Assembly: GCF_030503855.1 (NCBI RefSeq)
Contig: NZ_CP129971.1
Location: 3,534,001 to 3,598,000 of the forward strand
DNA length: 64,000 nucleotides
Source: Marivirga salinae
GTDB lineage: Bacteria; Bacteroidota; Bacteroidia; Cytophagales; Cyclobacteriaceae
Reading direction: 5' to 3'
The translations under genes were made by a program, and so were the position numbers. The notes under the pieces are model-generated. The model was not told the origin of the DNA. It searched no databases and saw nothing but the letters and a program-made list of their open reading frames with translations. Shown here piece by piece: positions 39,901 to 49,145 of the stretch (positions within the stretch are counted from its first letter, which is position 1; each line of letters begins with the position of its first letter).

Positions 39901-40081
39901 TTCTGACTTGAAAATATTTATTCTGGATTCAAATGGTAAAATAATCCAAAATACGAAGATTAAGAAAGGTTCTTTAAAAGCAGAATTAAATTTATCTGGT
40001 CTTGCTTCTGGTGTCTATCATATCATTTCTAAAGATTCAGATGGGAAATTGAATAGACAAAAAATTGTAATTATCGATTAA
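36914..40081 (+). pseudogene. C-terminal part of the giant surface protein with T9SS sorting domain, out of frame
   Basis: About 1,055 codons continue the giant protein after the frameshift, with no usable start of their own: the first GTG-type start would be at 37265, in the middle of an Ig-like domain, without a signal peptide. Domains in order: Ig-like repeats; a PKD domain (SYKWDFGIEG...VAGTYSVQLII, about 38270-38510); a carbohydrate-binding-like jelly roll (WTYGTSNGAFEG...AIDNFYVG); a segment resembling Omp28-type thioredoxin-fold proteins (VLLENFTNLNADNYI...SPKLVIDGEIF); and a type A T9SS sorting domain at the end (NVYPNPSRGEV...SGLASGVYHII). With the frame restored, 19468-40081 encodes about 6,870 residues. 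If the shift is real, the secreted product lacks its sorting signal and would not be exported or anchored. Confidence 0.8.
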
Positions 40082-40270
40082 GTAGATTAATTAATAAAAA
40101 TCATGCGTTTTTTTTAAACCATCTTTTTATACTGGCGTTATTTCAACAAAAATATTTTATTTTGTTAATAATCACCGATAATAAAAGCTAAGTTTTATTA
40201 AAGTAATTTTTTACTTAATTTCGTGAATTATTAAACCATTGTTTCAACATTTAATATAATTAAAATATAC

Positions 40271-41557
40271 ATGTCAGATCACGCAAAATTATCATACGCA
40301 GGAAAAGATTACGACTTGCCAGTAGTTGAAGGTACGGAAAAAGAAATAGCAGTTGATATTAGTAAACTCAGAGCTGATTCTGGACTTATTACGATCGATC
40401 CAGGTTTTAAAAATACAGGATCTACTAAAAGTGCGATAACTTTTTTGAATGGTGAAGAGGGAATTTTAAGATACAGAGGTTATTCTATTGAAGAATTAGC
40501 AGAAAAATCATCTTTCATTGAAGTTTCTTATTTGTTGATTTATGGCGAATTACCAACAAAATCTCAATTAGAGAATTTTCAAAATGAAATCACTACTCAT
40601 ACCTTAGTTCATGAAGATATCAAAAAAATATTAGACGGTTTCCCTTCTAATGCTCACCCAATGGGCGTTTTATCTTCATTAGTGTGCTCTTTAACTGCTT
40701 TTTATCCTGAGTCACTTGACCCTAATAGATCATCTAAAGAAGTTGATTTAAGCATAATTAGAATATTAGCTAAAATGCCAACTTTTGCAGCTTGGGCTTA
40801 TAAAAATCAGGTGGGTCATCCTGTTAATTATCCTGATAATGAATTGGATTATGATTCAAACTTCTTGAAAATGATGTTTGCATTGCCTGCTGAAAAATAT
40901 AAAGCAAATCCAGTTGTAGCTAAAGCTTTAGATACTTTATTAATTCTGCATGCTGATCATGAACAAAACTGCTCTACTTCTACTGTAAGAGTAGTAGGAA
41001 GTTCTCAAGCAAGTTTATACGCTTCAATATCTGCAGGTATAAATGCCCTTTGGGGACCTTTACATGGTGGTGCTAACCAAGCAGTTTTAGAAATGTTGGA
41101 GCAAATCGAAAAAGCAGGTGGAGATACTGCTAAGTTTATTGCTAAAGCAAAAGATAAAAATGATCCATTCCGCTTAATGGGATTTGGTCACAGAGTTTAT
41201 AAAAACTTCGATCCAAGAGCTAAAATCATCAAAAAAGCAGCTGATGATGTATTAGATCAATTAGGTGTTGATGATCCATTATTGAATATTGCTAAAGAAT
41301 TAGAAGAAATAGCATTGAAAGATGAATATTTTGTTGAGAAAAAGCTTTACCCTAATGTGGATTTCTATTCTGGTATTATTTACAGAGCAATGGGAATTCC
41401 AACTGAAATGTTTACCGTGATGTTTGCTTTAGGACGTCTTCCTGGCCGGATCGCTCAATGGAAAGAAATGAGAGAAAACAATGAGCCTATCGGAAGACCA
41501 AGACAGGTTTACACTGGAGAAAACTTAAGATCATACGTTGATCTAAGCAAAAGATAA
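40271..41557 (+). CDS. gltA: Citrate synthase
   Basis: A 428-residue protein of the long, hexameric bacterial type that condenses acetyl-CoA with oxaloacetate at the entry of the TCA cycle. The N-terminal small beta domain (SYAGKDYDLPVVEGT) is present. The catalytic residues are in place: His in PLHGGANQAVLEM (about residue 265), His in GFGHRVYKNFDPRA (about 308) and Asp in NVDFYSGIIY (about 363). The 189 bases upstream are AT-rich, with no obvious second gene; TAATTTCG there only loosely resembles a -7 element. A strong terminator follows, so it is monocistronic. Confidence 0.97.
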   Translation: MSDHAKLSYAGKDYDLPVVEGTEKEIAVDISKLRADSGLITIDPGFKNTGSTKSAITFLNGEEGILRYRGYSIEELAEKSSFIEVSYLLIYGELPTKSQLENFQNEITTHTLVHEDIKKILDGFPSNAHPMGVLSSLVCSLTAFYPESLDPNRSSKEVDLSIIRILAKMPTFAAWAYKNQVGHPVNYPDNELDYDSNFLKMMFALPAEKYKANPVVAKALDTLLILHADHEQNCSTSTVRVVGSSQASLYASISAGINALWGPLHGGANQAVLEMLEQIEKAGGDTAKFIAKAKDKNDPFRLMGFGHRVYKNFDPRAKIIKKAADDVLDQLGVDDPLLNIAKELEEIALKDEYFVEKKLYPNVDFYSGIIYRAMGIPTEMFTVMFALGRLPGRIAQWKEMRENNEPIGRPRQVYTGENLRSYVDLSKR

Positions 41558-41582
41558 TAATTAGTCATTTAAGATATTTTTA

Positions 41583-41616
41583 AAGTCAATCTATGATTAT
41601 AGGTTGACTTTTTTAA
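41583..41616 (+). terminator. Terminator of gltA
   Basis: A 12-bp stem (41583-41594 with 41599-41610, one wobble pair) closes a GATT loop and runs into TTTTTTAATTTT. It is 26 bases after the gltA stop. Confidence 0.92.
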
Positions 41617-41654
41617 TTTTACAGGAATTTTAAAAAAATATTCAAAATACAACT

Positions 41655-41915
41655 ATGAGTTTACAAGAAGATTTCAAAAAAGCAGCAGAACGTTCAAAAA
41701 CAGACATTAAAGATAGACCTTCAAATGAAGATTTATTGAAACTATATGCTTTATATAAGCAAGGAGATGAAGGAGATGTAACTGGAGAAAAACCAGGTGG
41801 TTTTGACTTCAAAGCTATTGCTAAATTTAATGCTTGGGAAGAGTTAAAAGGGAAACCTTCTGAGGAAGCTATGAAAGAATATATTGAGTTAGTTAATAAA
41901 TTAGCAAACGCATAA
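41655..41915 (+). CDS. Acyl-CoA-binding protein (ACBP family)
   Basis: An 86-residue protein that matches the ACBP four-helix bundle over its whole length: LQEDFKKAAERSK, the ligand-binding block LLKLYALYKQGDEGDV, and KFNAWEELKGKPSEEAMKEYIELV. ACBPs bind long-chain acyl-CoA in the cytosol and buffer or deliver it to lipid metabolism. They are frequent in eukaryotes and patchy in bacteria, but common in Bacteroidota. The next gene begins 10 bases downstream, so the two may share a transcript. Confidence 0.93.
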   Translation: MSLQEDFKKAAERSKTDIKDRPSNEDLLKLYALYKQGDEGDVTGEKPGGFDFKAIAKFNAWEELKGKPSEEAMKEYIELVNKLANA

Positions 41916-41925
41916 TTAAACTATA

Positions 41926-43119
41926 TTGCTACAATCTGAAAAAGATATTTTCCTAAACAAAATAGCACAAACATCTCCATTTCCATTTTTATTAGAAGTG
42001 GAAAGTGCGAGTGGAATATACTTACATACCACTGATGGAAAATCCTACATGGATCTTATTTCAGGTGTAGCTGTTAGCAACCTAGGACATCAACACCCAA
42101 AAGTGATGGATGCCGTGAAAAAACAATTGGAGAAACACATGCACATCATGGTTTATGGTGAGTATGTGCAATCTTCAGTTAATGAATTAGCCAAAATACT
42201 TACGGATAACCTTCCAAAAGATCTCAATAGTGTTTATTTCTGCAATAGTGGCGCTGAATCAATTGAAGGTGCATTAAAATTAGCTAAAAGAGTTACGGGA
42301 AGAACAGAATTACTTTCATTTCGAGGAGCCTATCATGGAAGTACTCATGGTGCTTTAAGTATCTCCTCCAACGAAAAGAAAAAATACAGATTCAGACCTC
42401 TCCTACCCGATGTCGGTTTCTTGAGGTTAAATAATTTCGAAGATTTAAATCTTATTACTGAAAGAACAGCATGCGTGGTGATCGAATCCATACAAGGAGA
42501 TGCAGGTATCAGAATCCCACAACAGCAATTTCTACAAGCATTACGCAAAAAATGCACTGAGAAGGGTGCAATGCTAATTATGGATGAAATTCAATCAGGA
42601 ATAGGTAGGACAGGAAAACTTTTTGCTTTCGAGCATTTTGGTGTTGAACCTGATATTTTATGTACTGCAAAAGCACTTGGCGGTGGATTACCTTTAGGTG
42701 CTTTTATTTCCAATAAAGACCATATGGATTTGTTTACCAAAAATCCTATGTTAGGCCACATCAACACTTTTGGTGGAAATCCTATGAGTTGTGCAGCAGC
42801 AGTGGCTACCATAAAAGTGATTTTGGAAGACAATTTCTTAAATGAAGTAGAAAGAAAGGGAGCCAAATTTGAAAAACTAATTAATCACACAGCTATAGTT
42901 GAAGTCAGAAGAAAAGGAATGATGTTTGCCTTTGAATTTGAAAATGAAGAAATTGTAAGCAAGATAGTTCAGGAATGCATAAATAATGGCGTTATCTGCT
43001 TCTGGTTTCTCTCATGCCCTGATAGCTTTAGGATAGCTCCTCCCCTTACTATAAATGATGAAGAGATTGAAAAAGCTTCTGTGATCATCAATGATGCCAT
43101 AGAAAAAGCTGTTAACTGA
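41926..43119 (+). CDS. Class III (ornithine-type) PLP-dependent aminotransferase
   Basis: A 397-residue cytosolic enzyme of the acetylornithine/ornithine aminotransferase group. Marks are LISGVAVSNLGHQHPKVM, the PLP-phosphate motif NSGAESIEGALKLA, D220 in MDEIQSGIGRTG (pairs with the pyridine nitrogen), the Schiff-base lysine K249 in CTAKALGGGLPLGA, and TFGGNPMSCAAA. The substrate cannot be read; no arginine or lysine pathway genes are adjacent. The frame opens with TTG 10 bases after the ACBP gene, and the next Met (residue 51) would delete conserved sequence, so TTG is the likely start. Confidence 0.9.
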   Translation: MLQSEKDIFLNKIAQTSPFPFLLEVESASGIYLHTTDGKSYMDLISGVAVSNLGHQHPKVMDAVKKQLEKHMHIMVYGEYVQSSVNELAKILTDNLPKDLNSVYFCNSGAESIEGALKLAKRVTGRTELLSFRGAYHGSTHGALSISSNEKKKYRFRPLLPDVGFLRLNNFEDLNLITERTACVVIESIQGDAGIRIPQQQFLQALRKKCTEKGAMLIMDEIQSGIGRTGKLFAFEHFGVEPDILCTAKALGGGLPLGAFISNKDHMDLFTKNPMLGHINTFGGNPMSCAAAVATIKVILEDNFLNEVERKGAKFEKLINHTAIVEVRRKGMMFAFEFENEEIVSKIVQECINNGVICFWFLSCPDSFRIAPPLTINDEEIEKASVIINDAIEKAVN

Positions 43120-43163
43120 AAAAAGCAATTCTATCAATCTTAAATAATCATTACATTTACTAA

Positions 43164-43835
43164 ATGACCGAACAAAGTATTTTTAAGGCATATGATGATG
43201 AACAACTTGAAAAGTTATTAGAAAATCTTCATCACCAATATGGAAGTTCGGAATATGACAGTTCAAAACATCAACTCTCTTTCCCTGAGAAATCACAAAT
43301 TTCAGTCCGACTACCATTTAGTTTCAACTACAGGGATAAACAAATAGATCAATCAAATTTCCTTATCATTTTAATACATTCAGGAGAAGCTGCCTTGGCA
43401 TATTCTGAAGAAGATCAAATAGTGGAACATAAAAACATGAAAGCTTATATGGTCCGGCAAAAGCAAGGTAAAAGTCAAATTAAATATCTCAAAACTAGAG
43501 GTAAATCTAAGGCTGGATCAAGAGTGAGACTTGCAGGGACTGATCATTTCTTCGAAGAAATCAATGATAAAATAGCTGAGTGGGACGAGTATTTTGAAAT
43601 CGATAAAATAGCTATTAGCTGCAATAAAACTTTACAACCTTATTTTTTCAATAGACCCGATGCTGCATTACAAAAAGATGACCACAGACTATTTAAAATC
43701 CCTAAACATATACAAGAAGCCAATTTTGAGAATTTAACTTCTATACACAACTATCTTATAAAAATGGAGTTAAAATTTGATGATTCTGATAAAGAATTCA
43801 TCAAAAATATAATTTATGAAATAGATAATGAGTAA
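43164..43835 (+). CDS. VLRF1-like (Vms1/ANKZF1-related) peptidyl-tRNA release factor homologue
   Basis: A 223-residue cytosolic protein. The core resembles the VLRF1 domain, a relative of eRF1: a strand with HSGEAALAYSEEDQIVEHKNM, then YMVRQKQGKSQIKYLKTRG with a GxxQ motif (G102-Q105), then KSKAGSRVRLAGTDHFFEEIN, corresponding to the SAG..RR.NE block of Vms1. In eukaryotes this GxxQ glutamine releases nascent chains from stalled 60S subunits by cleaving peptidyl-tRNA. Bacteroidota versions were noted by comparative genomics; their role is, as far as I know, poorly studied. Its end overlaps the TlpA-like gene by eight bases. Confidence 0.72.
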   Translation: MTEQSIFKAYDDEQLEKLLENLHHQYGSSEYDSSKHQLSFPEKSQISVRLPFSFNYRDKQIDQSNFLIILIHSGEAALAYSEEDQIVEHKNMKAYMVRQKQGKSQIKYLKTRGKSKAGSRVRLAGTDHFFEEINDKIAEWDEYFEIDKIAISCNKTLQPYFFNRPDAALQKDDHRLFKIPKHIQEANFENLTSIHNYLIKMELKFDDSDKEFIKNIIYEIDNE

Positions 43836-44406
43836 AAAAATAAATTGGAAAAAAGAGGCCATTAGCTGGGGAGTAATGATAGCCATATTTGGAACTTTAT
43901 ACTTTACTGGCTGGCATACACCTGTAATGGGTAAAATTCAATCATGGTTTTTGGCTACTCACATTTTCACTCCTTCCATTGAAGAAGAAGAAGAAAACAT
44001 TATACCATTTAAATTTGATGGAGAATTAATTACTCCTGAAGGAAAAACCATCGCTTATAATGAGCTCAAAGACAAAACGATTTTCATAAATTATTGGGCT
44101 ACCTGGTGTCCTCCTTGTTTGGGTGAAATGCCGCACATAGAAAAGCTTTATAAACAATTAAAGGATAATCCTGATATTATATTTTTAATGGTTTCAAAAG
44201 ATAATGACTTCAATAAAGCCATAAAATTCAAAGCTAAAAAAGAATATGAATTACCCATCTTTCAAGAATTAGAGAGCCCTTCTCAATTAGAATCTCAAAT
44301 ATTACCCACCACTTTTGTGATTAAGAATGGTGAAATTGCTTTCCGAAAAGAAGGAATGAGTAACTTCAATACTGAAGATTTTAAAAGCTTCTTAAGAGGA
44401 AATTAG
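43828..44406 (+). CDS. Membrane-anchored TlpA-like thioredoxin
   Basis: A 192-residue protein with one N-terminal transmembrane helix (about residues 12-30) and a periplasmic thioredoxin fold. The active site is WATWCPPCLGEMPHI, a WCPPC motif typical of TlpA/ResA-type reductases, and the cis-proline region is LPTTFVIKNGEI. Such proteins reduce disulfides in the periplasm, for instance during cytochrome c maturation, but nothing nearby names the target. It starts eight bases inside the VLRF1-like gene, so the pair is co-translated. Confidence 0.9.
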   Translation: MSKKINWKKEAISWGVMIAIFGTLYFTGWHTPVMGKIQSWFLATHIFTPSIEEEEENIIPFKFDGELITPEGKTIAYNELKDKTIFINYWATWCPPCLGEMPHIEKLYKQLKDNPDIIFLMVSKDNDFNKAIKFKAKKEYELPIFQELESPSQLESQILPTTFVIKNGEIAFRKEGMSNFNTEDFKSFLRGN

Positions 44407-44507
44407 ATTTTCGAAAATTTCAGAATTAATTCAATGCCAAATTGGTTTATAGGGTTAAACACCTTATTTTAGGAAGATTATTTTAAAATCTTGTAAATTT
44501 AAATGAG

Positions 44508-45587
44508 ATGCATTGGTTAAAGAAAATCGGTTATTTTAGTGCTTTTATAATTCCATCCTTAACCATTTTAGGTTTTTATTTGGGTGGAATTGCCAATTTA
44601 GCCACTTTAATTTTTGTATATGCACTCATCCCTGCAATAGATGCCGCAGTTGGTAGAGATCACAGTAATATACCGAAGGAAGCTGTAAAATCTGTTGGGA
44701 ATGATTTCTATTATAGATTTATCACCTATTGTTGGACTTACTTTCAACTAACTTTTTTAATTTGGGCAGTTTGGGTAGCTTCTACGAATACCTTAACAAT
44801 TTTTGAATGGATAACATTTACTATTGCCGTTTCCCTTTCTACAGGAGGAATTGGGATCACTGTTGCGCATGAACTAGGTCATAAAAAATCCAAACTCGAA
44901 AGGTTTTACAGCAAAGTACTTTTAATGACTGTCAGTTATATGCACTTCTATATTGAGCATAATAAAGGTCATCATGTGCGTGTATCCACTCCAGAAGATC
45001 CAGCCACTAGTTGTAAAAATGAAAGCTTTTATGCATTTTGGTGGAGATCTGTCACTAAAGGATATTTAAGTGCATTGGAAATAGAAAATAAGAGTTTGGA
45101 AAGAAAAGGTAAATCAAAGTTTTCTATCCACAACCAAATGATCTGGTTTACTCTCCTACCTTTTATTTTTGCAGCTGCTTTAACTTTAGGAGTAAGTTTA
45201 GTAATTGGTCAATTTACATGGATTCCTTTCGCCTTCTTTTTTGCGCAAAGCTTTTTAGCATTTTCTCTTTTAGAGGCAGTTAATTATGTAGAGCATTACG
45301 GTTTAAGAAGAAAGAAAATTGATAAAAATAGATATGAAAGAGTAGAGCCACATCATTCATGGAATGCCAACCATATGGTAAGTAATTTCTTTCTGTTTCA
45401 ACTTCAAAGGCATTCAGATCATCATTTTAATGCTATAAAACGATATCAAGTGTTAGATGATTATGAACATGCCCCGCAACTTCCAGCCGGATATCCTACC
45501 ATGGTTTTATTAGCACATATTCCACCATTATGGTTTAAGATAATGAATCCAAAACTGCAACAATGGAATAATCTTAAATCTGCTTAA
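44508..45587 (+). CDS. AlkB-like membrane di-iron alkane/fatty-acid hydroxylase
   Basis: A 359-residue integral membrane enzyme. All histidine clusters of the membrane di-iron hydroxylase family are present: HELGHKK (about 121-127), HNKGHHVRV (about 151-159), VEHYGLRR (about 262) and LQRHSDHHFNA (about 299-309). About six hydrophobic helices flank them. AlkB-type enzymes add oxygen to the terminal carbon of medium-chain alkanes using rubredoxin electrons; no rubredoxin gene lies nearby, and Bacteroidota homologues may act on other lipids. It has its own upstream spacer of about 100 bases and converges with the MFS gene. Confidence 0.9.
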   Translation: MHWLKKIGYFSAFIIPSLTILGFYLGGIANLATLIFVYALIPAIDAAVGRDHSNIPKEAVKSVGNDFYYRFITYCWTYFQLTFLIWAVWVASTNTLTIFEWITFTIAVSLSTGGIGITVAHELGHKKSKLERFYSKVLLMTVSYMHFYIEHNKGHHVRVSTPEDPATSCKNESFYAFWWRSVTKGYLSALEIENKSLERKGKSKFSIHNQMIWFTLLPFIFAAALTLGVSLVIGQFTWIPFAFFFAQSFLAFSLLEAVNYVEHYGLRRKKIDKNRYERVEPHHSWNANHMVSNFFLFQLQRHSDHHFNAIKRYQVLDDYEHAPQLPAGYPTMVLLAHIPPLWFKIMNPKLQQWNNLKSA

Positions 45588-45598
45588 GAAGATTCTAT

Positions 45599-46756
45599 TC
45601 AAGAATTAGAAGTATTTTTAATTTGAGTAGCCAAAATTGTGACACATAAAGCCATAAAGGCAATAAAAGCAAAAGAAACTTGAAGATTTAACCAAGCGGC
45701 CAAATATCCAATTAGAGGTGGTCCTAATAAAAATCCAAAAAAGCCCATAGTGGAAACAGCGGCAAGTGCCACACTAGAACTCATTGTTTTGGATTTTCCA
45801 GCCAAACTAAATATCAAGGGAATTACGGAAGAAACTCCCGCTCCTACTATAAAAAATGCAATTAGTGAAATGATTTTACCCGGAAATAGTATTAAAATTA
45901 AAAGTCCAGTAAAATTTAGCAAGCCACTAAAAAACACTACTTTTTTAACACCAAATTTACTTGTAAAGTAATCCGCTACAAACCTTGTTCCCGCCATACT
46001 GATCATAAAAAACGTATAAGCTAACCCTAATATATCTTTCGGAGCATTTACTACTTTTTTATAATAAACACCGCTCCAATCGAACATAGTGCCTTCACAC
46101 ATCATGGAGCAAAAGGCAATGATCCCCAAAAGCAATAAAGATTTATCAGGAATCACAAAAATCGGTTTATCTTTATCATCATCTAAATCTGATTTAATTA
46201 AGAATTGGAAGCTAATTAAAGCAGCAAGAATACTGGCACCAAAAATGATAGTGTAATGATATTGCAATAAAATATCTTTACCAATCATAAATGCCCCAAT
46301 GATAGCTCCAAAAAATCCAGCTAAGCTCCACATTCCATGAAAACTAGCCATTATATTCCTTTTGTATTCTTTTTCTAAACTAACTGCTTGTGTATTAATG
46401 GCAATGTTTACCATATTCCCCATTAATCCAAAAAGAAATAATACTAAACCCAGAAGATAAATGTTTTCAGAAATGGAAATAGCTACTAAAGAAATAAGAT
46501 AAAGAATTATAGAAAGACGAGTAACTAAAAAACTATTCCATTTAGCTACTAGAACCCCTGCAATAGGTAAGGAAATAAAAGAACCAATTGGCAACATTAG
46601 AAGTAGAGTACCCAATTCTGCTTCAGAAAGTGAAAATTTTTCTTGAATACTTGGGATTCGAGATGCCCAACTTGCAAAAGTTAGACCATAGCAAAAAAAT
46701 ATCGTACTAATTGCCCATCTAGCCTTTACTAATGGGCTTTTAATAAATTGAGTCAT
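45599..46756 (-). CDS. Major facilitator superfamily transporter
   Basis: A 385-residue protein with about twelve hydrophobic segments in two six-helix halves. The N-terminal half contains FASWASRIPSIQEKFSLSEAELGTLLL, characteristic of a fucose-permease-like or YbjJ-type MFS subgroup, followed by the short loop VAKWNSFLVTRLS. Substrate cannot be deduced. It converges with the alkane hydroxylase gene (stops about 11 bases apart), and the gene upstream on the same strand is the PspC-like gene. Confidence 0.85.
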   Translation of the reverse strand: MTQFIKSPLVKARWAISTIFFCYGLTFASWASRIPSIQEKFSLSEAELGTLLLMLPIGSFISLPIAGVLVAKWNSFLVTRLSIILYLISLVAISISENIYLLGLVLFLFGLMGNMVNIAINTQAVSLEKEYKRNIMASFHGMWSLAGFFGAIIGAFMIGKDILLQYHYTIIFGASILAALISFQFLIKSDLDDDKDKPIFVIPDKSLLLLGIIAFCSMMCEGTMFDWSGVYYKKVVNAPKDILGLAYTFFMISMAGTRFVADYFTSKFGVKKVVFFSGLLNFTGLLILILFPGKIISLIAFFIVGAGVSSVIPLIFSLAGKSKTMSSSVALAAVSTMGFFGFLLGPPLIGYLAAWLNLQVSFAFIAFMALCVTILATQIKNTSNS

Positions 46757-46801
46757 TAGAAATGATTAACTAAAAGATTGCGGATATTTGCTTGATATTA
46801 A

Positions 46802-47017
46802 CTAATAATACCATTTTGACCGACCTCTTCTCAACATTTTTCGTACATCACGTATAAAGGCTAAGGCCAAGTATAATAAAATTGGGGAGCCAAAAGCTAA
46901 AAACGAGGAATAAATAAAAAATAATCTGATATGAGAAGTAGGAATATCCATCATTTCACCCAGTCGGGTGCAGACGCCAAAAGCTTGATTTTCGATGAAT
47001 TGTTGAACTTTTTTCAT
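46802..47017 (-). CDS. PspC-domain membrane protein
   Basis: A 71-residue protein starting at the ATG at 47017 (MKKVQQFIENQAFGV). The open frame extends to 47149, but those extra residues look like non-coding AT-rich sequence, and the family start fits the shorter form. The PspC signature is GVCTRLGEMMDIPTSHIRLFFIYSSFLAFGSPILLYLAL, a short helix followed by one or two membrane-spanning segments. PspC proteins take part in envelope-stress sensing in other phyla; single small copies are common in Bacteroidota with unknown roles. Confidence 0.82.
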   Translation of the reverse strand: MKKVQQFIENQAFGVCTRLGEMMDIPTSHIRLFFIYSSFLAFGSPILLYLALAFIRDVRKMLRRGRSKWYY

Positions 47018-47162
47018 AATATCCCTTAATTTTAAACAAATAAGGCAAAAGCCTCGTTGATATTTCGATAAATTTAGAAATCTTTTCTTAAATTTACTAA
47101 ATACATTGGAATAGTTCCAATATAAATATAATTTCGCATTAACTTCCAAACATAATCAAATA

Positions 47163-48968
47163 ATGAATCAAATGAGACAATTATTTTACGCAGCTGTTCT
47201 CTTAGGAACAATGACTTTTTCAGGTTGTGCATTAAACAAAATGATGCAGGCCGCTGAAGAGCAGACTATCGATGTAACTCCAAATCCTCTTGAGCTTCAT
47301 GGCGAAGAGGTAGCATTTACAGTGGATTTTCAATTACCATCTAAAATGCTTAAAGACGGAATCACCTATACGGTAAATCCATATTATGTATATGGCGATA
47401 AAGAAATTGCATTAGATGCAGTTGACTTCGTTAAATCTGATTTTCCTAATAGTGATACAGAACCTGTGAGAAGTAGCCAAGAATTTACATTCGCTTATGA
47501 AGATGATATGAATGTAAAAGGTGAGTTAGTAATGCAAGGAACTGCCACTATTGAAAAAAATGGCAAGTCTGCTTCTACTGACAGAAAAACCTATGCTACT
47601 GGTATCATTTCTACTTCACAAATGGTTATGCCTTCATATCATGCTGCTTACGCTGATCATGGTTATAATAACAAAGAAGAGTTAATACCAACTAAAGTAA
47701 ATTTCTTCTTCGATCAAGGTAGATCAGTACTTAAATCTTCTGAATTAAGAAGTGATAGAGGTCAGAAATTCAATGCATTTATTGCTGACAAAAACGTAAC
47801 AAGAACTGTTACTATAACAGGTACTCACTCTCCGGAAGGTCCTGAAAGAATCAATAGCAACCTATCTAAAGATAGAGCTAAAGCTATTGAAAACTACTAC
47901 ACAAGACAAATGAGACGTTATGACTACAAAGGCATGGCGGATTCAATTGAGTTTATTTTAAAGCCTGTAGTTGAAGACTGGACTGATTTCAAAAAAGCAT
48001 TAGCTGAATATGAAGGCATCACTGATGCTCAGAAAAGCGAATACACTAAAATCGTTAATGGATCTGGAAGCTTTGAAGAAAAAGAAGATAGATTACAAAA
48101 ATTATCTACTTATAAAAAAGTATTTAAAGATGTATATCCTGACTTGAGAGCTGCTAAAACTGAAGTTCTTACAGTAAAAGAGAAAAAATCTGATGCTGAA
48201 ATTTCTGTTTTAGCTAAACAAATTGCTTCAGAAGAAGCTTCTGCAGACACATTATCTTTAGAAGAATTAATGTATGCTGCTAGCATGACGCCATCTTTAG
48301 AAGAAAAAGCTAATCTTTTGAAAGCTGCTACAAAGAAAAATGACGATAGCCCAGTTGCTCATAACAATTATGGAGCTGTTCATTTAGAACTAGCTATGGA
48401 TGCTGAAGGTAACGAAATGACTACTTTAGTAGAACAAGCTATTACTCAATTTGAGATCTCTAACAAGAAATCTGAAAATGCTGAAGCTTATACAAACTTA
48501 GCAACTGCTTATGCAATGCAAGGAAACTACGAAAAAGCTCATGACGCTGCTATTAAAGCAAACGAAATGACTTTAAGTAGTGAAAATGAAAGAGGTTTGA
48601 TGGGCGTTAAAGGATCTTTAGAGATTATGATGGGAGATTATAGCGAAGCTTCAACTTCTTTGAAAAATACTTCTGATTCTGAAGTAAACATGTTCAATAA
48701 AGGTTTGGCTTTAGTTCTTCAAGGAAATTACGAAAATGCAGTTAGCACTTTAGAGGAAGTTGCTGGTAAAACATCTGGAAAAGGTGTTCATGCAAAAGCT
48801 CACTATTTAGCTGCTGTTGCAAGTTCAAGATTAGGAAAAGAAGGTGATGTAATCAGTCATTTAGAAAAAGCTGTTGCAGCTGATGCTGATTTAAAATCAA
48901 AAGCTTTAAATGACCTTGAGTTTTCTAACTACTCAGCTAATGAGAACTTTAGAAATGCATTGAAATAA
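47163..48968 (+). CDS. Lipoprotein with OmpA-like and TPR regions
   Basis: A 601-residue envelope protein: signal peptide with lipobox FSGC (Cys near residue 21), then a beta-rich domain (about 35-170). A degenerate OmpA-type peptidoglycan-associated segment follows (TKVNFFFDQGRSVL..., then HSPEGPERINSNLSKDRAKAIENYY), and a long helical region with TPR repeats occupies about 390-600 (AEAYTNLATAYAMQGNYEKAHDA). Similar proteins in Bacteroidota sit at the outer membrane and are thought to tether or organise envelope complexes. It is divergent from the PspC gene and is followed by a strong terminator. Confidence 0.75.
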   Translation: MNQMRQLFYAAVLLGTMTFSGCALNKMMQAAEEQTIDVTPNPLELHGEEVAFTVDFQLPSKMLKDGITYTVNPYYVYGDKEIALDAVDFVKSDFPNSDTEPVRSSQEFTFAYEDDMNVKGELVMQGTATIEKNGKSASTDRKTYATGIISTSQMVMPSYHAAYADHGYNNKEELIPTKVNFFFDQGRSVLKSSELRSDRGQKFNAFIADKNVTRTVTITGTHSPEGPERINSNLSKDRAKAIENYYTRQMRRYDYKGMADSIEFILKPVVEDWTDFKKALAEYEGITDAQKSEYTKIVNGSGSFEEKEDRLQKLSTYKKVFKDVYPDLRAAKTEVLTVKEKKSDAEISVLAKQIASEEASADTLSLEELMYAASMTPSLEEKANLLKAATKKNDDSPVAHNNYGAVHLELAMDAEGNEMTTLVEQAITQFEISNKKSENAEAYTNLATAYAMQGNYEKAHDAAIKANEMTLSSENERGLMGVKGSLEIMMGDYSEASTSLKNTSDSEVNMFNKGLALVLQGNYENAVSTLEEVAGKTSGKGVHAKAHYLAAVASSRLGKEGDVISHLEKAVAADADLKSKALNDLEFSNYSANENFRNALK

Positions 48969-48987
48969 TATTCAATCAATAATATTG

Positions 48988-49021
48988 AAAAGCACCTGCC
49001 TACTGGCTGGTGCTTTTTTTT
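48988..49021 (+). terminator. Terminator after the OmpA/TPR lipoprotein
   Basis: A 13-bp inverted repeat (48988-49000 with 49005-49017, one T-T mismatch) has a TACT loop and a run of nine T's. Confidence 0.92.
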
Positions 49022-49145
49022 TGCTCAATTTTAATTTAACTATAATTAAACCTTTCATTCTTAAGAAAAGTTAAGGAACTATTAAGATTGAGTTGGTAAT
49101 TGACAGTTGAATAACTATTTTTACCCTGTAAAATATTCAAGATAG

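Noticed and set aside
45750..45971. Plus-strand frame opposite the MFS gene
   Set aside because: The minus strand has a clear 12-helix MFS protein; the overlapping frame has no features of its own.
46802..47149. Longer PspC protein starting at 47149
   Set aside because: The extra N-terminal residues do not resemble the family, while the ATG at 47017 gives the typical PspC start.
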